From: Enoplolaimus lenunculus
Lineage: Eukaryota; Nematoda; Enoplea; Enoplida; Thoracostomopsidae
NCBI GenBank assembly: GCA_030248215.1
Contig: JASANG010000117.1
Span: 124,001-188,000 of the forward strand
DNA: 64,000 nucleotides
Reading direction: 5' to 3'
Under the pieces are notes generated by a model. That model worked only from the letters and a program-made list of their open reading frames with translations, did not search any database and was not told the DNA's origin. Positions 10,941 to 25,900 of the stretch are shown in pieces (within the stretch, counting starts at the first letter, position 1; each line of letters opens with the position of its first letter). A program made the position numbers and the translations under genes.

Positions 10941-13900
10941 CTGAATAATACAATAGGTATACAAAATTAACGTTAAACAACTTCAACGATAACCGATTAA
11001 TGTACATTGTAGAATTATACATAGATACACATCGGGGTTCCACCGGAATTCCTGTTCCAGCTGGCCTGCAAAATTCAATTCCTGTTCCTATTTCTGCATT
11101 CAAAGATGCAGGAACTGAAATTTACGATTTTGTAGCAAATTCATCATTAGAAACTCTGTCTTTGAAAAATTAATATTTCGAAATGAGTGTTTTTGCAATT
11201 AGTTCAATTTGTTAATAAACTAAGTGAAAATTCGCTAAGTCATTATTTGCATGATTTCTAACAAGTCCAACAGTAATTCGGTGATGAAAATCATTTGAAT
11301 TTCTGGATACGGTTCTTGCAAAGAAATTAAATTCCTGTTCATGTCACTGTACATCGTACAATTCTACAAAGGTACACAGATTGCTATCTGCAGTACGTAG
11401 AACACTATGGTTTCAAAAGTTATTACTAATTGTTGAAAGGTGTCACACGCATGCCAGAATACCGCCATAGATCCGAATAACCATTTCACTAGGAATGATT
11501 TCTATCTTTTGAACTTTCCGCCTTAATTTATTATACTAACTTATTAATTTCGTGTGCTTTCTCTTTTTCTGACAATTCTTCGTTGTTTGCAATTAGATTC
11601 GATTTCTTTTTAGCTTTTTCTAATTTCCGCAACACCTAAAACAATGAAAAGCTGTGATATAACTACATACAAATAAATTGCAAAATAATATAACATTTAC
11701 GTGCTTGTGCTTAATAAATGCAAATTAAAAATTCTTCAATGAAATAAAATTTTTCGGCAGAAATATTATTAGAGACTTTCAGGGACTGGGATTTCCAAGA
11801 CATGGCTGGGTTTCCGAGACATGACTTAAGTTATAGATTCTTGCGTTTGCCAGATTAATAGAATCCTACGTCCTTTAACTTGCCTGCTTTCTTACTAAGT
11901 TCATAAATGGGTTTGACTCAGATGTCGACTTTTAAGCCCAGTCATTTTTAGTGCTTCGAATGACATCGTGTTATTTAAGAAGTACACAACGAAATAGGTC
12001 GTCAGAATACTAAATTAGCAATATATGTTGTCATATAACGTTGGTATAAAATTTAAAACAATACTGCTCGTCTACAAACTATTCTTTTAACTGGGAGAAG
12101 CGAAACGCCGAACGAAACTCGAAGTTTCGCGAAGTGTTTTATGTTTTGCATTCAGGGGTAGAAATTTAGATCGTCTGTCCGAATCTCAGTAACCGCTGAA
12201 GCGATTATGATAAACTTTTTTGTTTGTTTTACGATTTTATCGTGTTTATTAGCTACAGGCTAATTTGTATAATTGGTTAAGCCTAAACTAGAATTTTTTC
12301 ATTTTTTCAATAATTATTAGAGTTGCATGCGATCGAATTTCAGTACTAAAATGTTTTTGGTGTAAGGAATCCAAATATATTGTTTGCAACCCTCCGAAAC
12401 CGATAAATGAAAGGTTACCTAAAAACTAATTTGCATATACGCTCAATTGTTTGAGCCTGAATTAGGAGTTTTTAAATTATTTCAGTTATTAGTAGAGTTG
12501 CAAGCAATCTAATATCAGTATCAAAGGGTTTTTGGCTGCGAGGAATTACAATAAGTTGTTTAAAAACATCAAAAAACATAGCTGAATGGTTCAGCCTAAA
12601 TTAGGGTTTTTAAAATATTTTACTAATTATTATGGTTACTGAAAGGTTTTTTGCTGTGAAGAATCTAAATAAATTGCTTGCAAACCGCCAAATCCGATAA
12701 ATAAATAGTTAGCTAATGTCTTATTTGCGCATTAAGTTTAATTGTTTGAGCCTAAATTTGTACTTTTTAAGTTATTTAACTGATTAGTAAGGTAGCAACC
12801 AATTCAATTTCAGTACTAAAAGGTATTGGGCTGCAAGAAATCGAAATAAATTTTTCACAAACATTCAGTTTGCTATTAGCTAATTTGCATATTAGCTTAA
12901 TTGCTAAGCCTGAATTAGGACTTTTTAAATTATTTCACTAATTATTAGGGTGAGTGAAGGGTTTTTGGGTGCGAAAAATCTGAATAATTGTTTACACACA
13001 TCCAAAACCGATAACTGTATAGCTAGCTAATAACTCATTTGCATATTAGCTTAATTGCTTAAGATGTTCGAGCGTCGTGCAATACATGTAGTTCCACTAC
13101 GACTGGTAAGTTGTAGGAACATAAAACATCCCGCGTTGCTCAAGTGATGTGCAATTTTTTCTAGTTTTAATCGCTTTACCAAGTTATTGGTTGATTCACT
13201 AATCTAAACTATGAAAATTGAAAACTCTAGCAAAACTAAGCATATATATTCAATTAAATAAGTCCTTTAGTTGGAAGAAACTATTTGCCAAATATCCGTA
13301 TGAAGTCAAACATTGCGGTGAAAACAATAGTTGAGCTGAAACCAGTCGTTGGGATCAGGGGTAGTCGCTCCGTCAAAAATCGAGACTACGGATGTTTCGA
13401 TACCAAAATTTTTGCCGATGCCGATTCTTATTTTGAAATTTTGCCGATGCCGAACCGATGCCGTTGCCGAATCCAACTTTAGTACACTATGCTTAAGTAA
13501 CGGATAGGATTCTACATTACATCATTATATGACGATTTAAACCCTAACCATCATAAATTGATAGCAACCTAACTGACTGTTATGTGTAAAAAGTATCGGA
13601 AAAAATCGGCAATTTTTTGCAGTGCCGATGTCGACACTCACGAAACGTGCCGATTATTACCGATGCCGATTAATCGGTACATCCGCAACCGAGACCAAGA
13701 CTTTTAGTCTCGGTGATGGTCAATTTTTAACCGTTACCAAAATAAAAATAAGATTTTTTAACAAAAGTTTTGAATATTTTTATCTGTTCTGAATTTCAAT
13801 TTCATACAATTATTAAACTAATAAATCGCCGCCAAACTTTATTTTTCGTTTATTTTTCAGTTGTTACTGTCGCCATACCCTTCGAACAGGCTCGGGACAA

Positions 13901-16900
13901 ATTAAGCTGTCTCAGAACACCCTCAGTACAACCCTAATTCAAAGCTATCGTGTTGGTTTTGATCCCGGGCCAACCGAATAGACTGGAGAATTTTTTAACA
14001 TAGTGTAGACGTTATAAATGCGGATTACCCATAATTTTTTACACAATGCGTTAAATGTTTTAAACGCGAAAATCCAACTATTAGTGCTTTGTCAAAATAA
14101 AATCAAAGTGTTTTGGGTTTCCTTTCCAAAAGTAGAATTTTGGGTAACAAGAGGGGTCATTCGATTTCTCAAATCACAATCGTTTGCTGTCTGTGTTGGT
14201 ATGCGCAAGTACTTACGGGCCAAAGCTGTGATCCAAGGAAACTTTTTTGCGCTTGCTTACGGCTTTTTCACCTCTTTGGTCTCGATTTGAAAGCCATCGA
14301 GGGAAAGCCGGATGGATAAAAAGTTTATATGATGTAGAAGCTGAGCTATTCCGCTAAAAAGTGCTTTGATCCATAACTTCAGAAAACCACAATCGTTTGG
14401 CAAATCCTTTAGCATATAATCTCTACTTATTAGGCTTCCATTGTGCAAAATTTGAACTAGACAGCTTAGATATTACTACTTGAGCACTATCATGAGAGTT
14501 AAGCTCGAAAACCGCATTTGACAATGCTTAGGTTACGTATCGTGTAAGTTGCAACTTTATTAAAACAATAACAATAGTGTACGTTCCCCGATAATACCAA
14601 AGTATCCGAAACAGAATCGACAGAAAGTTAAACGAAAATAGCCATTTAAACAAGATGGACAACAAACCTTTTTACGTTTTCGAGCTTTTGCTTCGGCAAT
14701 TTTTTTAATCGGGCGAGCGTCAATATCTTTTTGCAAGTCTCGATAATACTGAATTTGCTCCTGAAATGTCAAAATAGTCTGTACAAAGGATAACGTACAG
14801 TTTGGTTCTAAACGATGAATAGTGGAATTTAATTAGTTTATATTTTGCAAAAACAGTGTAAAAACTCATTCAAAATCGAAGTCACGCCATATCTCTGAAA
14901 CAAAACAGTAGCACTATTTAAATAAAGTCAATGTCAACGTTTTTAAACTTGTAGTTCCGATTTTAGTGCTAAACTAGAGGCCTTAATAGAAGACTACACA
15001 TAGATATAAGGAACGCGATTTTTCCCTGAGAATTCAATTCCATCAAAGTCTGAAAATGACCAGAATACAAAAAAGTAAATTAGGATACCGTCTCGCACTT
15101 TCATAGAGTGTAAACTTACAATAAACTTAGAATTCTTTCTCCGTTACATGAAAATAATTGTATGTTAATGTTTTGAATGAATACATATAAGATTATTTCA
15201 AATACTATGTTTCAAATAAAATAGAAAATGAACGAAATTAAACAATCGTAAGATAGAAAATACGACTATGTACACTTACCTTAGTAACAGGATAATTCTT
15301 TCTCATGTGTTTGCGTTCATCTTCAACAAACCAATCAGGCAAATTGTCGTCGTTAAAGGCGTATCTTAAACGTAGAACCGTACTTAAGTAACGTCATGAA
15401 AACATAATTAATTTATCAAAACATTTATTAACTGTTCCATCGCACCAGAGCCAAGATTTAGGAAGTAATTTTTGATACCAGGAATGAATAATGCGTACTT
15501 TAAGACGGTATATAACTAGGTACATTCTAAGCGCGAAAGTATGTACCAAAAGCACATTGCATTTTTGGCTACACCCAATTTCTGGGGTAGGGGGTGAAAT
15601 TTACCGATTCTTTCAGTTTAACACGCAGAAATATTCCAAATATAAGGTTGCAACAAGTTTCGAGTCATCATCGACTCTTGGTGATACAAAATGAAACCAA
15701 AAATATTGCTGCTCAGTAAAAAACGTGACTGCTGGGCTTGGTACATACGATTTGCGACTCTCTGCTCTTACCTATTGTATCCCCAATCGATAATCTCTCT
15801 TCGCTTTTTCTTCGAATCTTTCAATTGTTCAGCGACAGCAAGGGCGTGTGCGCTTAACTTGATTTGCTTTGCAGGAATTGGCGCAACCGTTTGAGCTAAA
15901 AATACACAATTTGAGTTTTCGTTGAACAACTTCGCCTATAAGGTATCAATTAAATATTTTAGGTGTTTGCTTAACAAAATTGCCCAACTCGTTCGCACTA
16001 AAAATATGCAACACAAAAACAGGTTTTTGCGTGTAAAACAAAGGCCTAAAATCATCGTATTGACAACACATTTAAAGACTACAATTTTCCTCAGTTACTG
16101 AAAAATTAAACGTTCAAGTCATCAGCAACCCTACGTAGTTTACGTTTCTTAGGATATCGTCCGCTGCAATATGGAAATAAGCGATTGGAGACAGAAAGGT
16201 AAAAGCACATCCGTAACTTATAGGGGACTGCCCGCTAGGACGCTGGGAAACTGGGACGCAGGAAGACTTTGACATGGGAGTCCGGGAAACAGGGAAATTG
16301 GGAGTCCATTAAACTGGGACGTTGGGAAACTGTGAAATTCCCAACGGGTACGATTAAGCTTTGGCTTGGGTCTGACCATACATTTATGTTTAGTCATAAA
16401 CAAAAGCTTAGGTTTAATGATGTTTTGTTCGACAGCCAGGTTTCTATGCCGCGTTTTGTTTTCCCGCCTGAAATAAGTTAGTTCCCTTATAGTTAACATG
16501 GGCCCAGATGTTTATATTTTTAAAGTATGCTGATGCCGATCCCAATTTTTTACACACGATGCTTAAAGAATAAATAGGATACAAAACTATCTCATTATAA
16601 ATGCGACGGCTTAAATCCAAACAATTATTAAATATTATAATTTTATGGAACGGTTCATTTCAATTAATTTCTTTAAACACAAACGCAATGAGAGATAACA
16701 GTTTCCCAGATCCGACGCACCGGTCTCGTCCACAAGTGAAATTCATAGCATTTCAGCTCACTGTTATGTCCAAAAAGTATCGGTAAAAAATCGGCAGTTG
16801 TTTGCAGTGCCAAAGCCGATACTCACAAAAAGTGACGATTTTTACAGATGCCAATGCCGATTAATCGACACATCCTTAATCACACATCGGCTTCAAATGT

Positions 16901-19900
16901 GTAAAATCAATATCCGGTTATTCCATGGTGGAAACCTACATTCTATTGCTATCACACGCACAGCGAAAAAACGAAGTATTTCTGAATGTAACGCAGGTTA
17001 GCATCATTAACACATAAATTGTTACCTGTTTGCAAATCACTTTTCGCGTTTTCTTTATCGATAGAAAAAGGCTTGTTTTGAGCTTGAGTCAAATCTTCTT
17101 TTTTCTTGCTCGTGCGCTCACGAACATTTTGAAATTTAGAAGCAAATTTAATAGTTGCATGTTTTCCTGTTACAGGCTTCTCGACATTTTTTGAGCCGTT
17201 TTCTGACACGTTATTTTCAGAAGGCAAACAGTCAACAATAACAGCGCCTAAAACAAGAAATGAAACACTGTAAATACAAACTGATCTCTTTTGATGAGAC
17301 TCTTTCTAAAAGTCAACAGCCACAATAATCAAACGCCGCAGGAAAAGTAGACAACATGAGTTTGTCAGTTTGTCAATGGGAATGCGTCAAATTATTCAGC
17401 ATAAGCTCGCGCGTTACGCTTATAATGTATCAAAGATATGTTCTTGGTTGCTCTTATAACGACTGACATATTACTGCAATCTCTGCAACGCGAATCATTT
17501 TCCGACACACACTTCTAGCGCTAGCTTTTGGATGGCGTAAGACTTGCAAGTCAAAATATTTCATTGGCAAATTGTTATGCGGTGCCACGTGACCAATAAT
17601 ACAATTCCTGATTATCAAAAAGTATAGCGTCAACACTTAGCGTTTAACGCCAGATTATACAGATAAATTTTTTACCATTGCTCTCTTTGATCTTATATAC
17701 CCGACTGGCCAACTTTATATCTTGCTCCGCCTCAGAATCAAAATCATCGATATCGATATTCTCGTTATCACTGACGTGACTACATTCTGCAATAATTCCC
17801 GAGTTCGCTTGTTCGGCGACAGTCGTTTCTTTGTTGTTTTCCACAGAATTTTTGTTGGCCTGTTGACAATAAAAAGTATTAAAAACTAAAATTTCAAAAT
17901 TGCTGCAACAGCGTTAGCCACTATCCTACATATGCACTTAAAGATTTTGTAGGTAAGAAAATTCGACTACTTCCTTGTTTAAAAACATGTTCCAAAATTT
18001 CTGTAAAATTGATCCAAAATATAAAAACCTTTACAGTACTTCATTATTTAGTATTTATTGACGTGCCGTTTCCTGCAGGTCGAACAATTTTCTCGCAACA
18101 CCTGCTTGCAAAACTGTTTACTTGAAGTTATACCCTCCCGAAATAAAATCGCAGCTGCTACCTCGGCAGCCGACACTGACGCCCCCTTCAACGTTGACAA
18201 TACGGATGAAAACTTTTCGAGCGAAAACATTTCATCAGAGTCCGCAAAATCCACTTTATCGCCAGGAATCACCATTTTCAACTGAACACGATCGCGTAAT
18301 TTACGTTTCTCCTTCATTTCTTTTCTGCGTATTCTGCAAAATAAATAAATAAAACTACACAAAACAAAATATACTTAAAAATTAGCTAGCAGCTAGCTAT
18401 ACTACTTATCAATGTTCCATCGCGTACTATGAAAACGCATAGTAATGCGCCGTGGTTACTTGATCTGAATGGAAAATGACAGCGATTAAACAAAAACAAA
18501 ATTTTACACGAACAGAAATATGAACGGAAATTTTACTGCAACGGAGGTAGGAATTAATGCGAAAGTTAGTCTCGTGCAACGCGTTGTTTATAGCAAGAGC
18601 TTGCTTTACAAAAACGATGCAACATTTAAAAAATCTTCAATCATTGCCATAAACATACAATAGTTTTCAAATAAAAAAATTACGTTTCTGAATAAAACTC
18701 AACACAGATTTCGAAATTTTACCGTTTCGCATTTTTTGCTTCTTCTGTTCGCAGCGCTTCGATCTCTTGCTTTAGTGCATCGGCTTCACAATCCTCACTG
18801 GATTTATCATTGATAATATTGCCTTGTATACTTCCTTTATCCGAAGCATCAGTATCTAAATTCCCGTTTTGTTGCATTTCCGTTTGTTTCAAATGATACA
18901 AATGTGCCCGCATATCGCGACGCCATTTTAAAAGTAGTCTAAAATCAGGTACAAAAACGGAATGCGGCATATCATGTTTGTGAATTTTGCCTGCCGTGTT
19001 ATTCGAAAGATGAAATATGAGGCAAACTGTAATAATAGAGTCAGCATAAAACCAGAATCGCGTCGTGAGATTTAATCCAAAAAATTATGCTTGTGTCCTC
19101 GCTCACGAGCGATCGTTTTATGAAAAGATGTCGCAAAAGTTCGCTCGTTATATACGTTTAAATAGGAATATATTTTTTGCATTTGCGATACCGATGTCAG
19201 CAAAAGTACATAACTTTTCCTACGGAACGACAACATTTGTGTAGTTGTTGGAATTTTATAATTTCATGAATTGTCGTTTTCAAAAATTGTAACTTTGAAA
19301 CTCCTTTGGTGCCGCTTATTGAATAACCTTTAACAGCCCTTGCGACTGACCCGCTGTCAAAAAATGCAGTGCGCCCACATAGAATTGTAAATAGACCTTC
19401 CCACCAAACAAAATTAATGGCTACGCTCCTGATAACAAACTGTATTTTTCCTAGTTAAAGTACTTCATATATAAAAAATTAGCGCTTCCCAGCAACAAAA
19501 AGTTAAGTTGTCACACAAAAATCTACGGGCTCCTAAACAATCAAGGTTCCACCAGATAAAAGGTACGGGCAGGGACTGGCATATGTGACAATTTCGACAA
19601 AACTGGAACATAACTACGCCAATTTAGTTTCCTACAAGAGTAAAAAACTCACTGCGAAACGTTGTGATTTCAATCAGTTATGTAAAGCTACCAATTGCAC
19701 CCTACGAACATTACCAAGGATTTTAAACAGCGTAAATTCACAATAATTGCCAAAATAATTAAAAGACTAACCTGAGCTCTCGCGCCCCCAAAACTTTAAT
19801 ATCTTTGCAATACTCTCTGATTTCGTCCGTTGTCGCTGAATGCGACGTAATTTCGTCGCTATTTTCAAATCTAATCTAAAATTAATTAATAAATGTCGCA

Positions 19901-22900
19901 AATAATCAAATTTTGAAAAGAAACTGATTAAAAGTATCATAGATCGCAGCGGCGCAAGCCAATACTAAAAACAAACAACCCATTGGGATCAAGAGCATTT
20001 CGTATATGATATAAATAAACGTTAAACCAGCATTAAAATTATAAATGCATAAAATTTTAACTTTTTTAAATGATATTTGAGACCTTAAGAAAATATTAGC
20101 AGCATTACTTCAAACAGGAATCCTAAACACACATGGGTTCGAATAAGCAAAGCAGGGTCCAAATGAACTACATACATTTTTTGATAAACAACAATAGGAA
20201 TTAACTTTTTCGCCAGATACGAAAAAGAATTGCAAAGGTAAGAGTCCGCCGTCAAATTGGGAAGTGCTAAGATTTTTCTGTGTGAAATAGGTGTTTTTCA
20301 CTCACTTTTTTTCAAAAACACCCAGCGAAATTCGAAAAACCCACCAGTAACACCAACAAGACTTCCTAGTGTTTTTCACAGAAAAGAATTATACTGAATA
20401 CTGAAACTTAAATCAAACTCAAACTCAAACAAATATACGTAATATTTTTGCTACCATATTGTGTTGCCTGTCGGGAGGATTTTGTCATCACCACTTTGCT
20501 ATAAAGCTTAACACCAGAAACTTACCAGCATATTGTCAGCCGGCCTGATGGGTATAATGGACGGTCACAAAATATAGCAACTAATTCAAAAAGACCATTG
20601 CAACTGCTAAACCACCAACAGCTTACAAAGCCATTCTTTTACTTTGCACAGCAGTATCACTCGTTCAAGTGCCTACATATTATATGTATTTGTAAACTTA
20701 TATGCATGTATATTATAAATATACTAGAGGCCTTCTTATATGTGTATCGTGCCGACTTGCCGACTGCGCTCCCGATGGGCTTCGATGGAACCACCGTCCA
20801 CACTTTCGTGCCGATAGACTCCCGATGGGTTTCGATGGCACCATCATTCATACTTTCGCGTCGTTTGCGCTTCCGATGGGCTTCCATGGCACGATTGTCC
20901 ATAATTTCGTAACGATTGCGCTCCCGACGAGCTTCGACGGCACCATCGTGTATACAGTGCAGGAGAAGGCAGGGGTGGGGGCTCCCCCCAAATTCCAGGC
21001 TGAGGGCCCCAAGCTTGCAAGCGAAGCGGGCGAGAAGCAAGACGCATTCTAAAACTTAAGCGGTTTTTGTTTCAACCGGTTAGGGTGGGGCCCCCAAATG
21101 GGGTATGGGGGCATATTTTTGTACCAATTGCGCTCCCGATGGGCTTCGATAGCTCCATCGCACATGTATGCTCCCGTGCCGATTTCGGTTACGGTGATCC
21201 TCAATCGCAGTACTATACTATCCATGTTGTCTAGTCGGCTGCAGTTAAGATGGGCTTTAGCAGCAGCAGCAGACATATTGCCACAACGATTTCGAAAACG
21301 ATGGGCATTAATGAGATCTTGGCTCACGTTTATATGACGATGTTTAATTATGTGTATAAATTTTATTTATTTACGTTTCTCAGCACTTTGGTTTGCCCTG
21401 CACTTTGGTTTTCGCTACCGAAATCCACTTTTCATTCGATGACGGAATTACTTTGCGGCGCTGTTTGATACAGGGGTGCGAGAAACTACTAGAAAAACTG
21501 GATCGATGTGGTTGCTCTTCTGTTGAGCACTGTGAAATATTTAGTTCATCGCAGTCGGAAATTAAAGGGGTATGATCAATATGAATATACTGATTCGCAG
21601 AACATTGTTCGCGTTTCCATGTATGATGCGCTGATATATTTCTTAAGTCGGCCTTTGAAAAATTTGCGCACTTGATTCCGTGAAACCACCTTCCACATTG
21701 ACCACTACATTGAACACTTGATAATATGTATATATGTATGTATGTGTTTATGTTTATATGTATACATGTATATGTGTTCATGGTTATATGTATATATGTA
21801 TGTATATGTTTATATTTATATGTATTTTTATGTGTATATATGCGTGTACATGTATGTGTATTACGTTTATGTGTATGTATATATGTACATTATGTGTGTG
21901 TCTTTTCGAACGTATTTAAAAAGATCCATTTTATTTAAAAAACCCACTGAAATTCAAAAAACCATCAAAAAACCCTTCGAATTTTGGAAAAATAAACCCT
22001 GCGTAGTGCTAACTAACAACACAACACATGACAAAATATGTATGTTTGAAATTACCTCCGAACACTTGCTTAAAATGTTTGTAAGAGAGGTTCCAGTGAC
22101 AAATTCGTGAGCAGAAACCGTTTTGTATGGAACCGCAGCATCTTCGTCATCGTAGCCTACAGCTTTCAAATTCTTTTGTGACTTTTTATCAGCAATTAAT
22201 TTCGATACACTGGAATTAGCAAAACATTTATAAATAATTATCATATTCACAAATTTATACCACCTCTACAACTATGATCGCTATTGCCAAACTAAGTTTA
22301 GCATCTGTCATCAGTTGCAAACTAAAAATATTCCATCTACCACACGTATCAGATCAGTTTATACCGCGAATCGGATCAGGATGAAAAACGGAACGGAATT
22401 ATATAGAAGTCGGAATCGGAACTAAAAACTTCAAGACTGTATAAATTTTTATTTATAGTAATGCCAGCGTAAAAACAAAGTAACAATGACATTACTGGCA
22501 GGGATCGATCGGATATTAATTTAACCGGATAGCGGAACCGGATAGTAAATTTTGTACTGGAACCAGAGCCAGATGTTAACCGACATATGATCTAAAGACG
22601 CGCAAAAATGTGTATTTATGGATTTAATATTAATTTTTGGTTTGGATGTTTCATTCCATGTCAGTGTCCATTCGTGTGCAGTCGCTTCAAAATATCTAGT
22701 ATTTTGACGTGCAAAAGCAGTTTATGATATTTGGAACAAAACCCACAACCACAAATATCCGGTAGCCGGTAGGTTTATACGATACCGGAACCGAATACGG
22801 ATGTCGGATTTTGACGGATATAAACCGGAACCGGATATCCGGCCGATCCCTACATGTGCAGTCGCTTCAAAATATCTAGTATTTTGATGTCGGATTTTGA

Positions 22901-25900
22901 CGGATATAAACCGGAACCGGATATCTGTCCGATCCCTACATGTCCAGTGGCTTCAAAATAGCTAGTATTTTTACGTGCAAAAACAGTTTTATGATATTTG
23001 GAACCAAACCACAAATATCCGGTATCCGGTAGGTTTATACCGGAACAGGAACCGGATACGGATGTCGGAATTGCCGGATATAAACAAGAACCGGTTACAG
23101 ATGTTGGATTTTGCCGGATATAAACCGGAACCGGATATCCGACCAATCCCTAATTACTGGTTATTTTAATTATTTATTCTGTCGAATTCAATTAAAGCCT
23201 TTGTCGATGAAATGCATTAGAATTTGTTCCAAGAGAAACATCTGTATAATAATGATCAATGACAAAGTTTAAAAAAATTCCTGTTCCCATTCAGACTGAA
23301 CCATTCCTCAAATCCGAAACGAAATCTGAACTTGCTTTAAACAGAAACTCTAACCGAAATCGCACAGCCGTTTGCACCCTGATCCAGTCATATGCTAGCT
23401 GGGCCCACTTTGTGCAAATCTTACAATTAAATCATACATTACTTGAAGCCCAAAAATATTAAAATTGAAAAAGTGCCGATAATCGGCCTCAGTAATATCG
23501 ATCGGCACTGCAGAAAAATCGCCGATTCTTTGCGTATACTTTTTGCGCCTAACGATCAGCTGGAATGTTATCAATTTCACTTTTTGGCGTGTATGAGTAC
23601 GTCTGGCCAACTAAACTGTTATCTGTCGCGTTTGTGTTTAAAAATTGTTTGAAATGAACCGTTCTCATAAAATTATAATCGTTTATGGTGGTTATGGTTT
23701 AGCTCTTTGGATTTATGATAATAATATAATGCAGTATCTTGCAAGTCCTTCAGGTATCGGTTAAATTTTTGGCATCGCCACATCACTAATTAAAATTTGA
23801 CTTACGACAATTCATGAGAGTCAGCTGGTAAATCTTTAAAAACCACTTTCGGGTCAAGCAGTTGCGTTGGAACTTTGTCTGGACACAAATAATGCTCGCA
23901 GTAGACAAATATTTCTGCTGATTCGTTGCGCGACGCTTGAGGTTTAGTTACGTGGACCTGACATACAATGGCTGGGCTGTAGATACAATTTAACTTCGGA
24001 TTTTGCCAACAACAATTATTTTTAAAACAGAATTCAACATGTTAAACTATTTTACAGGGACGTTAGAACATAACATTTCTAAAACGTAGCCTTGACTATA
24101 GTGTGTTTTCATTAACAGGTTTCATTTTCTTTTTTCCTATCGGTAAATTTTCAAACCAATACTAAAACGAAGTGAACTCAAAAAACTCTATGGAAATAGA
24201 CTGTGGTCCGGTTTGAAAAATCCCTTCGAAGGTGTTTAATTCAGAAAAAATGATTTGCCTGTCAAAATGCCGAAGTACAGCAAACGAAATAATCATATTC
24301 TGTCTGTATGTACCTTAACTTATAATTTCACTAAAATTTTGTACCTCTGGCTTAAGTCAGTGTTTCATAAACTATTACAAACTCAATGAAGTCACTTTTA
24401 AGACTTTAAATGAACTTACGTCAATGATAAAGTTACGCTACATTTGTACATTAGTACAGTTGAAATTAGACCGGTTTTACTGTCAGCGTTCGGCAATGGC
24501 CCGCATTTCTCACTCTGCATTTATACTACGACTTCAAAAGTTAAATTTTTAATTTTTATTCTTATTTTAATTGCACGTCATTAAAATTCAATATAGCAGA
24601 AAGCACCGGAATAAAAAAGTTTGAATATGGCAAAAACACCCCTACCTTTTTGAACATTTGTTCAAACACTGGCAGCAACGCAGGATAATCTTTTGATCGA
24701 AACACTTTACTCACAAAACAACTTCCTCTGCGCATAATTGAAGTCGCCAACTTCAGTGCGGACAACGTGAGTTGTGCTAAAACAAACAAGTAACTACAAT
24801 TTCGATACAAAACATATATACCCTTAAAATACATAAATGTTCCAGACTAATATTTTATAAGCTCGTCCTCTGTGGTTTATCCAAAAGCCATTCTTAGTTG
24901 CGTTTAAGTACAGCTATTACCAAATTAGTAACAGGTCCTCAAACAGTCTAAGTAGGAGAACTGTGCATTTGAAGTTTTAAGCTGTAGGATATTAAAATAA
25001 ATGATAAAAAATGTAGAATTTCGACGATGAACATTCGTTACTTCAAACGTCGCAAGCCCTATCAACAACTACTGATGGCTGCTACTGCTCATACATATTT
25101 TAAAATACGAAAATAGGAAAAAAACTTATTCGAAGTCACAGTATAACAAGCTAAACCTCCTTAACGCAATGTGCGACCGAATAATTCTAATTCAGCCAAC
25201 GTATACTATTAATTGTGCGACTCAAATACGTCAACCACTGCGCAAATTAAGATGGTATCCTGTTAACATCCAGTTCCAATAATAAATTCACTATCTGGAT
25301 CCGGTATGCGGTGTCCGGTAAATTTATATCCGATCGCACCCTGCTTATATGTACGTAGTTAGTTATAGCAACCAAATTACCGCTTTACCTATGCAATATT
25401 TCGATATACGTATTAAGCAAACCAACCTACGGTATCCTGTTAACATCCAGTTCCAATAATAAATTCACTATCTGGATCCGGTATCCGATATCAGGTAAAT
25501 TAATATCCGATCGCACCCTGCTTATACGTATGTAGCTAGTTATAGCAACCAAATTACCGCTTTACCTATACAATATTTCCATTACGTATTAAGGAAACCA
25601 ACCTTGTGTAAATGCATCTTGCACCCAATTTTGGCCAACGTTTGGCGCTCCATCATGAAGAACGCAGTCAGCTTTCCATGTCTGAAGCTCTTTAGTGATT
25701 GCCTAGAAAAACCAGAAAAACTAATGCATAGCAATTAACATGATTTGGTACACATGTACAGAACTGTAAAAACTGAGAGCGAACTCAAAATCTATATTAT
25801 CCCTCCAAATAACGCAGGTCAGAAGCGTTTTTATGCAAAACTAACAAGGCCTAAAAAGCCTGTTTTAGCTTGATACATATATAGTTTTAGCGGTAATGGC

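Noticed and set aside
21718-22110. 130-codon Tyr/Val/Met-rich open frame
   Set aside because: Translation of the TATG microsatellite running into ftsj3 intron sequence.
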